Shown here piece after piece: positions 6,937-13,644 of a stretch of DNA of 35,611 nt. The notes beneath the pieces were generated by a model. The model made no database searches. It was given only the letters and a program-made list of their open reading frames with translations, and was not told where the DNA came from. The position numbers and the translations under genes are program-made. The DNA is taken from contig JADZFO010000025.1 in NCBI GenBank assembly GCA_020849855.1, positions 1-35,611 of the forward strand. The letters run 5' to 3'. The stretch's first letter is position 1, and each line of letters opens with the position of its first letter. This stretch comes from a bacterium. GTDB lineage: Bacteria > 4484-113 > JAFGCY01.

Positions 6937-7029
6937 TCAGCCCCCGCGATCCTGCCTGCCAAAGACAAAGGCAATCGCCAGCGCGGCGATGATGGCGACG
7001 CCGCAGCCGGCTATCAGTATCGTGATCAT
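6937..7029 (-). CDS. 30-aa single-pass membrane peptide
   Basis: This short ORF begins MITILIAGCGVAIIAAL and ends GRQDRGG. It has one hydrophobic helix (about residues 3-22) followed by a charged tail, a plausible inside-positive anchor. It starts 9 bases after the stop of the 39-aa ORF on the same strand, which suggests a coupled pair. The Shine-Dalgarno sequence is weak. I do not recognise the family. The clean hydrophobic/charged layout argues for a real gene, but its length keeps confidence moderate. Confidence 0.5.
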   Translation of the reverse strand: MITILIAGCGVAIIAALAIAFVFGRQDRGG

Positions 7030-7038
7030 GCCTGAAGC

Positions 7039-7158
7039 CTACACCACGCCGCGGTGCTTCAGCAGGCCGATCACCAGCAGCGCCAGGATGATGCCCAGAA
7101 TCAGGCCCGCAAAGATATAGAAGCGGTCGGGACCGCTCAGTTCGATGCTCTCTGGCAT
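7039..7158 (-). CDS. 39-aa single-pass membrane peptide
   Basis: The peptide starts MPESIELSGPDRFYIFAG, continues with a hydrophobic helix of about 20 residues (LILGIILALLVIGLL), and ends KHRGVV. An acidic N-terminus, a membrane helix and a basic C-terminus are typical of small membrane proteins. The frame is open further upstream, and a TTG at about 7191 could add roughly 11 residues. It is the first of a possible two-gene unit with the 30-aa ORF. I recognise no family. Confidence 0.55.
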   Translation of the reverse strand: MPESIELSGPDRFYIFAGLILGIILALLVIGLLKHRGVV

Positions 7159-7241
7159 CCAGTCAGGCAGCAGGCACAGCGGCGCAGTCAAGGTCTAACT
7201 CCAGAGTCAGCGGATCAGGCCGGGAGTTTCAGGCCGTGGGA

Positions 7242-7270
7242 AGTATCGGCGCCAAACCGGCGCCACTCAA
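7242..7270 (-). promoter_or_regulatory. Promoter-like TTGAGT-N17-GATACT with palindromic spacer
   Basis: On the minus strand TTGAGT (7265-7270) and GATACT (7242-7247) are 17 bases apart, pointing at the small membrane-peptide pair about 80 bases downstream. The spacer is almost wholly the inverted repeat GGCGCC-N5-GGCGCC. The palindrome between the two boxes could be an operator, or just one more intergenic palindrome. Confidence 0.35.
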
Positions 7271-7389
7271 GACAGTCTACCAGCGCAGTGAGCGCAGATA
7301 ACTTAGCGCTGCTCAGATGGAAGCGACTGCGCCGGACAGCAGGATCAGCAGTGCTGCCTGGCCGGTGCTGCAGTGCAGCTGTGTAAGTA

Positions 7390-7443
7390 TCAGCACAGGC
7401 GTCGCGGACTCAGCTTTTCCCAGGCCAGGGCGAAAGGCAAAAG
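7390..7443 (-). pseudogene. Remnant similar to the 33-aa membrane peptide gene
   Basis: The minus strand encodes LLPFALAWEKLSPRRLC and a stop, close to the end of the peptide at 8242-8343 (FALAWEKLNPRRS). Over 37 bases the two sites differ at about seven positions. No start codon or upstream hydrophobic part is present, so this looks like the broken end of a paralogue. It lies in direct repeat with the intact copy, with the RAYT unit between them. Confidence 0.4.
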
Positions 7444-7492
7444 GACGTCCGAAGCGCCCCGGTGGCCTGGCCCGCGATGCAGCAAACATGGT

Positions 7493-7517
7493 GTAGGGGC
7501 GCGTGGAGCGCGCCCGC
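7493..7517 (+). repeat. REP-like palindrome 5' of the RAYT gene
   Basis: This 25-base stem-loop with a GTAGGGG head ends 14 bases before the RAYT start codon. Head-inward inverted copies lie at 8157-8181 and 8212-8232, after the gene. RAYT transposases are known to recognise and process such flanking palindromes. Confidence 0.85.
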
Positions 7518-7519
7518 GT

Positions 7520-7525
7520 TACAAT
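7520..7525 (+). promoter_or_regulatory. TACAAT -10 box, possible leaderless start of the RAYT gene
   Basis: TACAAT is followed by six bases and then the ATG at 7532. It lies between the palindrome and the start codon, so the repeat would itself carry the promoter end. No Shine-Dalgarno sequence is visible. Confidence 0.45.
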
Positions 7526-7531
7526 TCGCCA

Positions 7532-8152
7532 ATGTGTCCCGACCTGCCGAGGCGTCGCAGTGTCCGCCTGCCCTATTACAACTACGCCAGCTACGGCTGG
7601 TATTACATCACTATCTGCTGTCACCAATTCAAGCAGCTGTTTGGTTCAATCGAGTCAAGCCAGCTGCGGCCAAGTCCTTTGGGCGAGTTGGTTAGCGCTG
7701 AGTTGGAGCGATCCGCCGAGCTGCGCAAAGAGTTTCGTCTCGACACTTTTGTAATCATGTCTAACCATCTGCATATGGTGGTCGTGATAGATCCACCACA
7801 ATCCCTCGACCAACTTAGAAACACAGTTGATGAATCGGGACGCATGGTGCTGCTGAAGGCCCCGCTCGGGGGCCAGGCGCGCAGTGTGAGCAGTTTTGTT
7901 GGCGGCTTCAAGGCCTCAGTCACTTCCGCCGCCAGGCATTGGACGGGCAATGCAGAACTCGCAGTCTGGAATCGCGGCTTCCATGAACACGTGGTGCGTA
8001 GCGAGCCCGCCCTGAACGCCATTCGTGAGTACATTGCCAACAACCCACGCAAGTGGGAGCTTGATCGCTACAACACGGCGAGAAAACTGGCACGAAGTGC
8101 AGATGATGAACTGGATCTACTGCTCGCAGCTGACCAGCCTCCTGCAAAATAG
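7532..8152 (+). CDS. REP-associated tyrosine transposase (RAYT, IS200-like Y1)
   Basis: The 206-aa product belongs to the Y1/HUH single-strand transposase family. H79-L80-H81 in MSNHLHMVV forms the HUH metal site. Y167 in REYIANNPRKW is the likely catalytic tyrosine that attacks DNA. The N-terminal YGWYYITICC and the FHEHVVR segment also fit RAYTs. The preferred ATG at 7532 lies just after the palindrome. A longer frame through the repeat is open but only translates the palindrome. Inverted copies of the same 25-base palindrome flank the gene, and at least one exact copy lies kilobases away. GC is lower than in the neighbours, which suggests acquisition. The gene looks intact. Confidence 0.92.
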   Translation: MCPDLPRRRSVRLPYYNYASYGWYYITICCHQFKQLFGSIESSQLRPSPLGELVSAELERSAELRKEFRLDTFVIMSNHLHMVVVIDPPQSLDQLRNTVDESGRMVLLKAPLGGQARSVSSFVGGFKASVTSAARHWTGNAELAVWNRGFHEHVVRSEPALNAIREYIANNPRKWELDRYNTARKLARSADDELDLLLAADQPPAK

Positions 8153-8156
8153 CTTC

Positions 8157-8181
8157 GCGGGCGCGCTCCACGCGCCCCTAC
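8157..8181 (-). repeat. REP-like palindrome 3' of the RAYT gene
   Basis: This exact 25-base copy in inverted orientation relative to the one at 7493-7517 begins four bases after the transposase stop. It closes the mobile unit. Confidence 0.85.
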
Positions 8182-8211
8182 GCTTGCGGGATGCGTCGAG
8201 GCGAAAGTCCA

Positions 8212-8232
8212 GCGGGCGCGCTCCACGCGCCC
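8212..8232 (-). repeat. REP-like palindrome, partial copy
   Basis: This copy matches 21 bases of the 25-base unit; the GTAG head is replaced. It lies 30 bases from the full copy in the same orientation, giving a small tandem at the 3' end of the RAYT unit. Confidence 0.75.
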
Positions 8233-8241
8233 TTTCGAGCC

Positions 8242-8343
8242 TTAACTGCGGCGTGGGTTGAGTTTTTCCCAGGCCAGAGCGAAAAGAGCGCAGAGGACGA
8301 CCAGAGCGAACAAACCTGCAATCGGCCCGAGCATTCCCTGCAT
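8242..8343 (-). CDS. 33-aa single-pass membrane peptide
   Basis: The peptide begins MQGMLGPIAGLFALVVLC, continues as a hydrophobic helix to about residue 24, and ends AWEKLNPRRS with a basic tail. A second in-frame ATG three codons in has a CAGGGA just before it and may be the true start. It lies 82 bases after folD on the same strand, so it may be read from folD's transcript. The repeated C-terminal motif at 7390-7443 shows that the sequence has been duplicated in the region. I do not recognise the family. Confidence 0.5.
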   Translation of the reverse strand: MQGMLGPIAGLFALVVLCALFALAWEKLNPRRS

Positions 8344-8425
8344 AGAACCGCAGTAGTCTGTTCCCGCGATGCTGCCTTGTCCTTCTGGATGCCGGGTCTC
8401 CTGCACAGGCAATGTTACCCCAGAT

Positions 8426-9328
8426 CTACTGCAGCTCCAGCGCCTTATACAGCGTCAGGGTGTTCTCCAGCACGGAAGCGATGGTCATCGGCCCCACCCC
8501 GCCCGGCACCGGCGTGATCCACTCGCACAGGGGCTCGACGGCGGCGAAGTCCACATCGCCCACGATGCGGCTCAGCGGCCGGTTGCTTTCGTCGTAAACC
8601 GGCTCGCCCTGCTCATCCAACAGCGGCACATGGTTGATCCCCACGTCCACCACCACCGCGCCGGGCTTGACCATGGCGGCGCTGAGCATGCCCGCGCGGC
8701 CGACGGCGCTGACGATGATGTCGGCGCGGCGGGTCAGCTCGCCCAGGTCGCGGCTGCGGCTGTGGCCGATGCTCACCGTGGCGTTGGCCTCCAGCAGCAG
8801 CAGGGCCATCGGCTTGCCCACCAGGTTCGAGCGGCCCAGGATCGCCACCTCCCGGCCGGCCAGCTCAATGCCATAGTGCTCCAGCAGCAGCATGATGCCC
8901 TGCGGCGTGGCCGGCCGCGGCCCCGGCAAGCCCACGGTCATGCGGCCCACGTTCTCCGGGTGGAAGCAGTCCACGTCCTTGCGCGGGTCGATGGCCTCGA
9001 TCACCACACGCGGGTCGATGTGCTCGGGCAGCGGGAGCTGCACCAGGATGCTGTGCACCCCGGCGTCGTCATTGTGCGCGCGGATCCGCTCCAGAAGCTC
9101 GACCTGGCTGATCGAGGCCGGCAGGCGCTCGATGGTGCTCAGGATGCCCACCTTCTGGCTCGCCGCGCCCTTGGCGCTGACATAGGTCGTGCTCGCCGGG
9201 TTTTCGCCTACCTGGATAAAAACCGCGTGCGGCGGCCGGCTGGCCTGCGGCAGCAAGGTGGCGATTTGTGTCCTGATACGCTCGCGCACAGCTCTTGCGC
9301 AGAGTTTCCCGTCGAGTAGCCTTCCCAC
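8426..9328 (-). CDS. folD: Bifunctional methylenetetrahydrofolate dehydrogenase/cyclohydrolase
   Basis: FolD interconverts 5,10-methylene-THF, methenyl-THF and 10-formyl-THF in the cytoplasm, supplying one-carbon units. The 300-aa length is typical. Visible motifs are TYVSAK with catalytic K53, VQLPLP (Q98), DVDCFHPENVG (family usually DVDGFHP), TPQG, the Rossmann loop GRSNLVGKP (165-173) and the C-terminal PGGVGPMT. PATPQG replaces the more common PCTPxG. The start is a GTG with no Shine-Dalgarno sequence. A TAAGAT box ends six bases before it, suggesting a leaderless transcript. A 33-aa membrane peptide follows downstream. Confidence 0.97.
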   Translation of the reverse strand: MGRLLDGKLCARAVRERIRTQIATLLPQASRPPHAVFIQVGENPASTTYVSAKGAASQKVGILSTIERLPASISQVELLERIRAHNDDAGVHSILVQLPLPEHIDPRVVIEAIDPRKDVDCFHPENVGRMTVGLPGPRPATPQGIMLLLEHYGIELAGREVAILGRSNLVGKPMALLLLEANATVSIGHSRSRDLGELTRRADIIVSAVGRAGMLSAAMVKPGAVVVDVGINHVPLLDEQGEPVYDESNRPLSRIVGDVDFAAVEPLCEWITPVPGGVGPMTIASVLENTLTLYKALELQ

Positions 9329-9334
9329 CGCGCT

Positions 9335-9340
9335 ATCTTA
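9335..9340 (-). promoter_or_regulatory. TAAGAT -10 box, possible leaderless start of folD
   Basis: On the minus strand TAAGAT is followed by six bases and the GTG start of folD. This is one of six such arrangements in the window. Confidence 0.4.
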
Positions 9341-9395
9341 ATGCCTGCAGCGCTGCTGCGCACAGGCACAGGCGCAGTGCGGGCCCGCAGGCCTG

Positions 9396-10925
9396 CTAGT
9401 CTCCGCCACCGCTGCTCTGTCCGCTCAGGTCCGGCGCATTGGGGTTCTGGTCCTGCAGCACCAGGCCGTCCAGAGGCTCATCCGGCGCCACAATGCGGTC
9501 GCGCTGCTCCAGCTCCACACCCTTCAGCGCGGAACTGAGGTCCTGGAAGTCCAGCAGGTCGACATAGCCCGCCAGGTCCAGCAGCGGAGTCGCGCTGGCG
9601 CGGATCAGATCACGGCAGCCGTCGAAATAAGCCCGGCCCTGGTACAGGCCATACAGCACCCGGCGGCTGCTGGACAGGCTGGAGGTGTTGATCGTGTTGC
9701 TGTTCAGGCAGCGCTCCAGCACCCGCTCGGCCCCCGGCTCATCGCCGGTCTCGATCAGCAGTGTGGCCAGCTCGGCGGCGAACTCCGGCGACTTCGGCGC
9801 GACAGCTTCCAGGCGCCGCAGCTGGCTCGAGGCGATGTCTGGGAAGCCCTGATAGCGCGCGATCTCCACCAGCATGGCCAGGTATTCCGCCACAAAAGGC
9901 GCCTTGTTCTGCAGCAGCACTTCCGTGCAGCGGTCGGCCTGCGGCCAGCGCCGCTCGTGCGCCAGGGCCAGGCCCATCATGCCGTAGTCCACCGGGCCAT
10001 AGCCCACGCTCTTTCTGTTCTCCAGCTCGCGCAGGCAGGCCTTGTACTGGCCCTGGTAGAAGTACATCAGCGCTTCGTCAAAGGCCCGGCCGGGCACGTT
10101 GGACTGCCGCGCGAAGTCCTCGATCTCGCTGTCCACCAGCGACTTGTTGCGCACCACGGAGCTCTGGTTGTACTCCGCCGTGATCACGGCGTCCTCCAGC
10201 AGCGCGCTGGCATTGCCCAGGCGGCCGAGGCGGTAGTGGATGATGGCGCGGTTGTTGTCATTGGCCGAATCGTCGGTCGAGGCATCCGGCAGCGCCGCCA
10301 GGGGCTGGCGCAGTTCATAGTTGCCGGTCTCCAGGTTGTAGACCAGGCGGGCATAGCTGTGCTTCACCGGCAGGCGGCCGGCGCTGTTCAGGAAGCAGGG
10401 CTGGGTCTGCCAGATCACGCTCTCGCCATAGGCGTCAGAGCCGGGCTGGAACTGCAGGTTCGCCACATCGCGCAGCTCGAAGACCACCTTGGGGCCTTCC
10501 TTGCCGGTCAGGTCACGGATCACCATGTCGCCGATCACACCCGGCGAGCCATAGGCATCGGTAAAAGGCTTGGTCGTATAGGTCAGCAGGTGCGCGCCCG
10601 AGAGCAGAAAGGTGAAGGGCGGCCGGGCCGGCGGGCCCATCAGGGTCTCGCTCAGCAGCGTGGTCGCCTTGCCCTTGCCGTTCTTGCCAAGCAGCTGGGC
10701 CACTTCCATCCGCGCGGTGCCGCCGCTTTCATAAACGGCGATGCCCACTTCCGGGCCGCCGAAGGGCGCATAGAGCTCATAGCTCACCTCGCCCTTGGAG
10801 CGGAAGTACTTCTCCAGGTTCTCGCGGTTGACCTGGCTGATGGCGTAGGCCGGCCTAAGCCCGGCCGCCACCAGCACAGCAGCACAAACAAGCAGGCTGA
10901 TACCCGTGCGCAAGCCTGTATTCAT
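9396..10925 (-). CDS. Secreted TPR-like repeat protein
   Basis: The frame is open to 11018, but the ATG at 10925 has an AGGAGG Shine-Dalgarno sequence six bases away and begins a clean Sec signal peptide (about residues 1-28, ending RPAYA). The 509-aa product first has a beta-rich region (about 30-190). This is followed from about residue 235 by helical repeats of tetratricopeptide type (ALMYFYQGQYKACLREL, MGLALAHERRWPQADRC, LATLLIETGDEPGAERVLERC). The C-terminus is Asp/Gly/Ser-rich. It probably works in the periplasm as a scaffold. It is the third gene of a unit with the RDD and DUF2225-like genes, 86 bases after the latter. The specific function is unknown. Confidence 0.75.
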   Translation of the reverse strand: MNTGLRTGISLLVCAAVLVAAGLRPAYAISQVNRENLEKYFRSKGEVSYELYAPFGGPEVGIAVYESGGTARMEVAQLLGKNGKGKATTLLSETLMGPPARPPFTFLLSGAHLLTYTTKPFTDAYGSPGVIGDMVIRDLTGKEGPKVVFELRDVANLQFQPGSDAYGESVIWQTQPCFLNSAGRLPVKHSYARLVYNLETGNYELRQPLAALPDASTDDSANDNNRAIIHYRLGRLGNASALLEDAVITAEYNQSSVVRNKSLVDSEIEDFARQSNVPGRAFDEALMYFYQGQYKACLRELENRKSVGYGPVDYGMMGLALAHERRWPQADRCTEVLLQNKAPFVAEYLAMLVEIARYQGFPDIASSQLRRLEAVAPKSPEFAAELATLLIETGDEPGAERVLERCLNSNTINTSSLSSSRRVLYGLYQGRAYFDGCRDLIRASATPLLDLAGYVDLLDFQDLSSALKGVELEQRDRIVAPDEPLDGLVLQDQNPNAPDLSGQSSGGGD

Positions 10926-11011
10926 CCCATGCCTCCTGACACGCTGAATTGTACTCAGCGGCGGGGGGAATGCAAAACAGACGTGGCCGGGCGCCCCGGC
11001 GTTCAGCGCGC

Positions 11012-12169
11012 CTACCAACCGCGTTCAAAGCACAGGCCGTAAAGCCGCTCCAGCAGCGGGCGGCTGATCTCCCCGCGGTTGCGGTTGAAGGCCTCGGCGA
11101 ACCACAGCGCGGCAGAACGCCGCTGGCCCAGTCGCCGGTGCATCTCGGCGATGGCGAATGCCGCCGCCGCGCGCTCATTGGGCTGCAGCTCGCCGGCCTC
11201 CCAGCCGCGCATGAAGGCGCTCAGGGCCTGCTGCAGATACTCGCTCTCCAGGTTCGTACTGCTGTTCAGGAAGCTGTAAAGCGTCCCCTCGCCCGCGCTG
11301 CCGGCTTCGCGCGCCTGGCCCAGCCAGTAGCGCGTCGCCTCCAGCTCCCCGCGGCTGCGGTAGAGCCAGGCCAGGGCCAGGGCGTAGTCATCCGGCGCCA
11401 CGTTCACCATGTCGCCAATGCTGCGCATGGACTGCAGCTGCTCGGCCAGGCGCAGCTCATAGGGCACAGACTGCTCCAGGCTCAGCGCCGGGCTGAGGCT
11501 CAGGGCCTCGGCCGGCAGGCCGGTGAAGAGCTTGTCCACCTCGCTGTCAAAGCTGTTGCCGCCGCCGATCACGTCCAGGCGCACGGACCAGGCCGCCTGC
11601 TGCCACCAATAGCCCTCAGCCAGGTTGCCGCTGCGGCCGGCCTTGGCCAGGCGCGCCGCATTCTCAAACTTCTCCCAGGCATAAGCGCCGTCCCAGGGGC
11701 CTGCGTCGCCTTCATGCCCGAACTTCGGCTGGCCCAGGATGCCCAAAAGCTGCTCGCGCTTGAGCTTGACCGGGCGGTTGAAGACGGAGGGATAAGCCAC
11801 ATAGCCCGTCTGCGGGTCGATGACCAGGGTATAGGCCAGGGAGTTGATCACCGGGTGCGGGCAGCCGTCATAGTCAAAGCTGCTCACCGGCGGGTTACGC
11901 GCCAGGATCTGGGCGTTGAAGCTCTCGCCGGTGATGGGCGATACAAAGCCCTCCACGCTGATGTAAGGGCTGGTCGGCTGGACCAGTTCCTTCAGCGGCT
12001 GCTCGGCGGCTTCTTCCTGCTCCTCCACCGGCGGCAGCTGCGGCCCGCCAAAAAGGTCATCCGGCGGCGCCGGCTGCTGGTCCTCCAGAAAGGCGCTGCC
12101 CTGAGCCAGTGCGCCCTGGCTCAGCGCCAGCAGCAACATGAGGGTGCAGCAAAACCAGCGCAGCCGCAT
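11012..12169 (-). CDS. Secreted DUF2225-like protein with lost zinc knuckles
   Basis: The 385-aa product has a signal peptide (about residues 1-22, ending GALAQ), then a Pro/Glu-rich linker. Residues about 70-140 resemble DUF2225: SPITGESF, then SFDYDGCP, then IDPQTGYVAYPSVF. In typical DUF2225 proteins the first and last of these are CPxCG and CPxCGY. Here the cysteines are replaced, so the metal site seems lost. The C-terminal half is helical and TPR-like (ALALAWLYRSRGELEATRYWLGQA; AFAIAEMHRRLGQRRSAALWFAEAF). The start ATG overlaps the RDD gene's stop as TGATG. The family assignment rests on pattern recall only. Confidence 0.65.
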   Translation of the reverse strand: MRLRWFCCTLMLLLALSQGALAQGSAFLEDQQPAPPDDLFGGPQLPPVEEQEEAAEQPLKELVQPTSPYISVEGFVSPITGESFNAQILARNPPVSSFDYDGCPHPVINSLAYTLVIDPQTGYVAYPSVFNRPVKLKREQLLGILGQPKFGHEGDAGPWDGAYAWEKFENAARLAKAGRSGNLAEGYWWQQAAWSVRLDVIGGGNSFDSEVDKLFTGLPAEALSLSPALSLEQSVPYELRLAEQLQSMRSIGDMVNVAPDDYALALAWLYRSRGELEATRYWLGQAREAGSAGEGTLYSFLNSSTNLESEYLQQALSAFMRGWEAGELQPNERAAAAFAIAEMHRRLGQRRSAALWFAEAFNRNRGEISRPLLERLYGLCFERGW

Positions 12170-13020
12170 CAGATCCCCACGTGCTGGCCGCCCAGCGGCC
12201 CGCCGCCCGTATTGCCCGGGCGGCCCTGCTGCTGCCCGGGGGCCGGCATGCCCATGGCCTGCGCCATGATGGTCGCCAGATAGCCTTCGCGCTGCGCCAG
12301 GGACATGCCCTCGCTGCCATAGCCAAGCTGGTTGATCAGCACGCGGCTCAGGCGCTCGCGAAACTCCGGCTGCAGCTCGCGGGTGCGGCTCAGGTAGGAA
12401 CCGATGGCATAGACCAGCTTATTCGTCAGCCGTCCCGGCGAGGGAGGGCCGCCGCTGTCCGGCGCCGCCGCGGCCCAGATGAAGGGCTGCTTGGAGCTGA
12501 ATTCGCGCACCACCACGGTGTCGGCGGCCAGGTCGCCCAGGCGCTGCTGATAGCGCGTGTAAAAGAAGGAGACCCAGGCCACGAAGCCCATGTTGGGCAG
12601 CAGGTCGATGATGCGCAGCAGGCTGCGGATCAGCACATCGCGGAAGACCAGGCGCCCGCCGCCGCGGCGGATCACGCGGATGCCGGCCACGCGCTTGCCC
12701 GGGGTCTGGCCCTGCCAGGTCTGCTCAAAGATGGCGAAGTAGAAAACCTGTGGCAGCAGGGCCGTCAGCATGATTATCATCACCATCAGGATGATCATGC
12801 TCTCCGGCGGCTCAGTGCCGCTGGCCCCGGAGCTGATGCCAAGCCAGGCGCCCAGCGCCACCAGCTCGATGAAGACCAGGATGCCGGTGCCGGCGAAGAC
12901 GATCATGTAGTCAATCGCCGCGGCCACGAAGCGCGGGCCGAAGCCGGCCAGAGGCAGGCGCAGCTCAAGCTGCTCCGGCGTCTCGATCCTCAGCACCTCA
13001 TAGTCGTCCCAGTACTCCAC
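12169..13020 (-). CDS. RDD family membrane protein
   Basis: The 283-aa product fits the RDD family of small integral membrane proteins. The N-terminal LPLAGFGPRFVAAAIDYMIVF (about 23-43) holds the R...D pattern. WQGQTPGKRVAGIRVI and LGDLAADTVVV carry the conserved GQTPGKR and D residues. Three hydrophobic segments are visible (about 37-60, 75-98, 140-156). The C-terminal 90 residues are a hydrophilic, Gly/Gln-rich extension. RDD proteins are often linked to transport, but no specific role can be read here. The start is a GTG with no Shine-Dalgarno sequence and a perfect TATAAT eight bases upstream. It heads the operon with the two secreted proteins downstream. Confidence 0.85.
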   Translation of the reverse strand: MEYWDDYEVLRIETPEQLELRLPLAGFGPRFVAAAIDYMIVFAGTGILVFIELVALGAWLGISSGASGTEPPESMIILMVMIIMLTALLPQVFYFAIFEQTWQGQTPGKRVAGIRVIRRGGGRLVFRDVLIRSLLRIIDLLPNMGFVAWVSFFYTRYQQRLGDLAADTVVVREFSSKQPFIWAAAAPDSGGPPSPGRLTNKLVYAIGSYLSRTRELQPEFRERLSRVLINQLGYGSEGMSLAQREGYLATIMAQAMGMPAPGQQQGRPGNTGGGPLGGQHVGI

Positions 13021-13028
13021 GGCTTCTG

Positions 13029-13034
13029 ATTATA
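13029..13034 (-). promoter_or_regulatory. TATAAT box just upstream of the RDD gene
   Basis: A perfect TATAAT on the minus strand ends eight bases before the GTG start at 13020, so the RNA would start at or within a few bases of the codon. No recognisable -35 is seen at 16-18 bases. Confidence 0.5.
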
Positions 13035-13146
13035 TCCACACCGGGGCTGGCATCCGCCCGTCGCGTGATGCGCGCTTCTAAGGCCGAGAAAGGATAAGAC
13101 GATAAACACGATGGTATTAGACTTAACGCAGCCCGGGAGGTGCGTC

Positions 13147-13485
13147 ATGTCTGCTCTGGCACAAACAATGCTTCAGCCGCGGATCAGCCCGGCCTGGTGG
13201 GGCCTGCTGCTGGTTCTGCCCTCTACCCTTTTCTGGGCCTGCCTGACCATATCCATCGCGCCCGGTATGCACCGCATGGCCGACCCCTGGCTGGCGCTGG
13301 TCAACCGCTATGACCTCTGGTTCGTGGTCGGTGTGCTGATGCTGCTGCCCTTTGTCGGCTCGCTGCTGGGCGCCGCCGGCTACAAGCGCAGCAAGTGGCT
13401 CAGCATCGCGGTGGTCTTCCTCGGCCTCGGGGCAGTCTGCCTGAACCTGTTGATGCAGTCCGCCAACCCAAGCCCGGCAATCTAG
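13147..13485 (+). CDS. Small integral membrane protein
   Basis: An upstream ATG in frame (13111) exists, but the ATG at 13147 has a GGGAGG Shine-Dalgarno sequence six bases away and is preferred, giving 112 residues. Three hydrophobic segments are seen: about 18-40 (WGLLLVLPSTLFWACLTISI), 58-78 (LWFVVGVLMLLPFVGSLLGA) and 86-102. The short loop YKRSKW is basic, so the C-terminus is probably outside. I recognise no family. It is divergent from the RDD gene and is followed by its own terminator-like hairpin. Confidence 0.7.
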   Translation: MSALAQTMLQPRISPAWWGLLLVLPSTLFWACLTISIAPGMHRMADPWLALVNRYDLWFVVGVLMLLPFVGSLLGAAGYKRSKWLSIAVVFLGLGAVCLNLLMQSANPSPAI

Positions 13486-13540
13486 CCCGGCCCTCCGTTG
13501 GGCCCACCCTCACTTGGCTGGCTGCCGCGCTGCTCTGACT

Positions 13541-13577
13541 GGCTGCAGCGCAGCAGCCTGTCTGTTTTTGCTGTTTT
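13541..13577 (+). terminator. Rho-independent terminator after the small membrane protein gene
   Basis: GGCTGC and GCAGCC (13541-13546, 13553-13558) pair around AGCGCA and are followed by a T-rich stretch (TGTCTGTTTTTGCTGTTTT). It lies 56 bases after the stop and ends three bases before the next promoter. Confidence 0.55.
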
Positions 13578-13579
13578 AC

Positions 13580-13608
13580 TTGACATTTGGGCAGCTACTC
13601 TGTATAGT
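13580..13608 (+). promoter_or_regulatory. Sigma70-type promoter TTGACA-N17-TATAGT
   Basis: A consensus -35 TTGACA (13580-13585), a 17-base spacer and TATAGT (13603-13608) form the best canonical promoter in the window. The RNA would start near 13615, giving a leader of about 30 bases to the ATG at 13645. Confidence 0.8.
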
Positions 13609-13644
13609 TAAATGAGCCTAACACTATACTTATGGAGTGCTGCC

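Noticed and set aside
13612..13644. Upstream ATG of the low-complexity protein (adds 11 residues)
   Set aside because: It lies only three bases after the -10 box, before the expected RNA start. The ATG at 13645 has a Shine-Dalgarno sequence.
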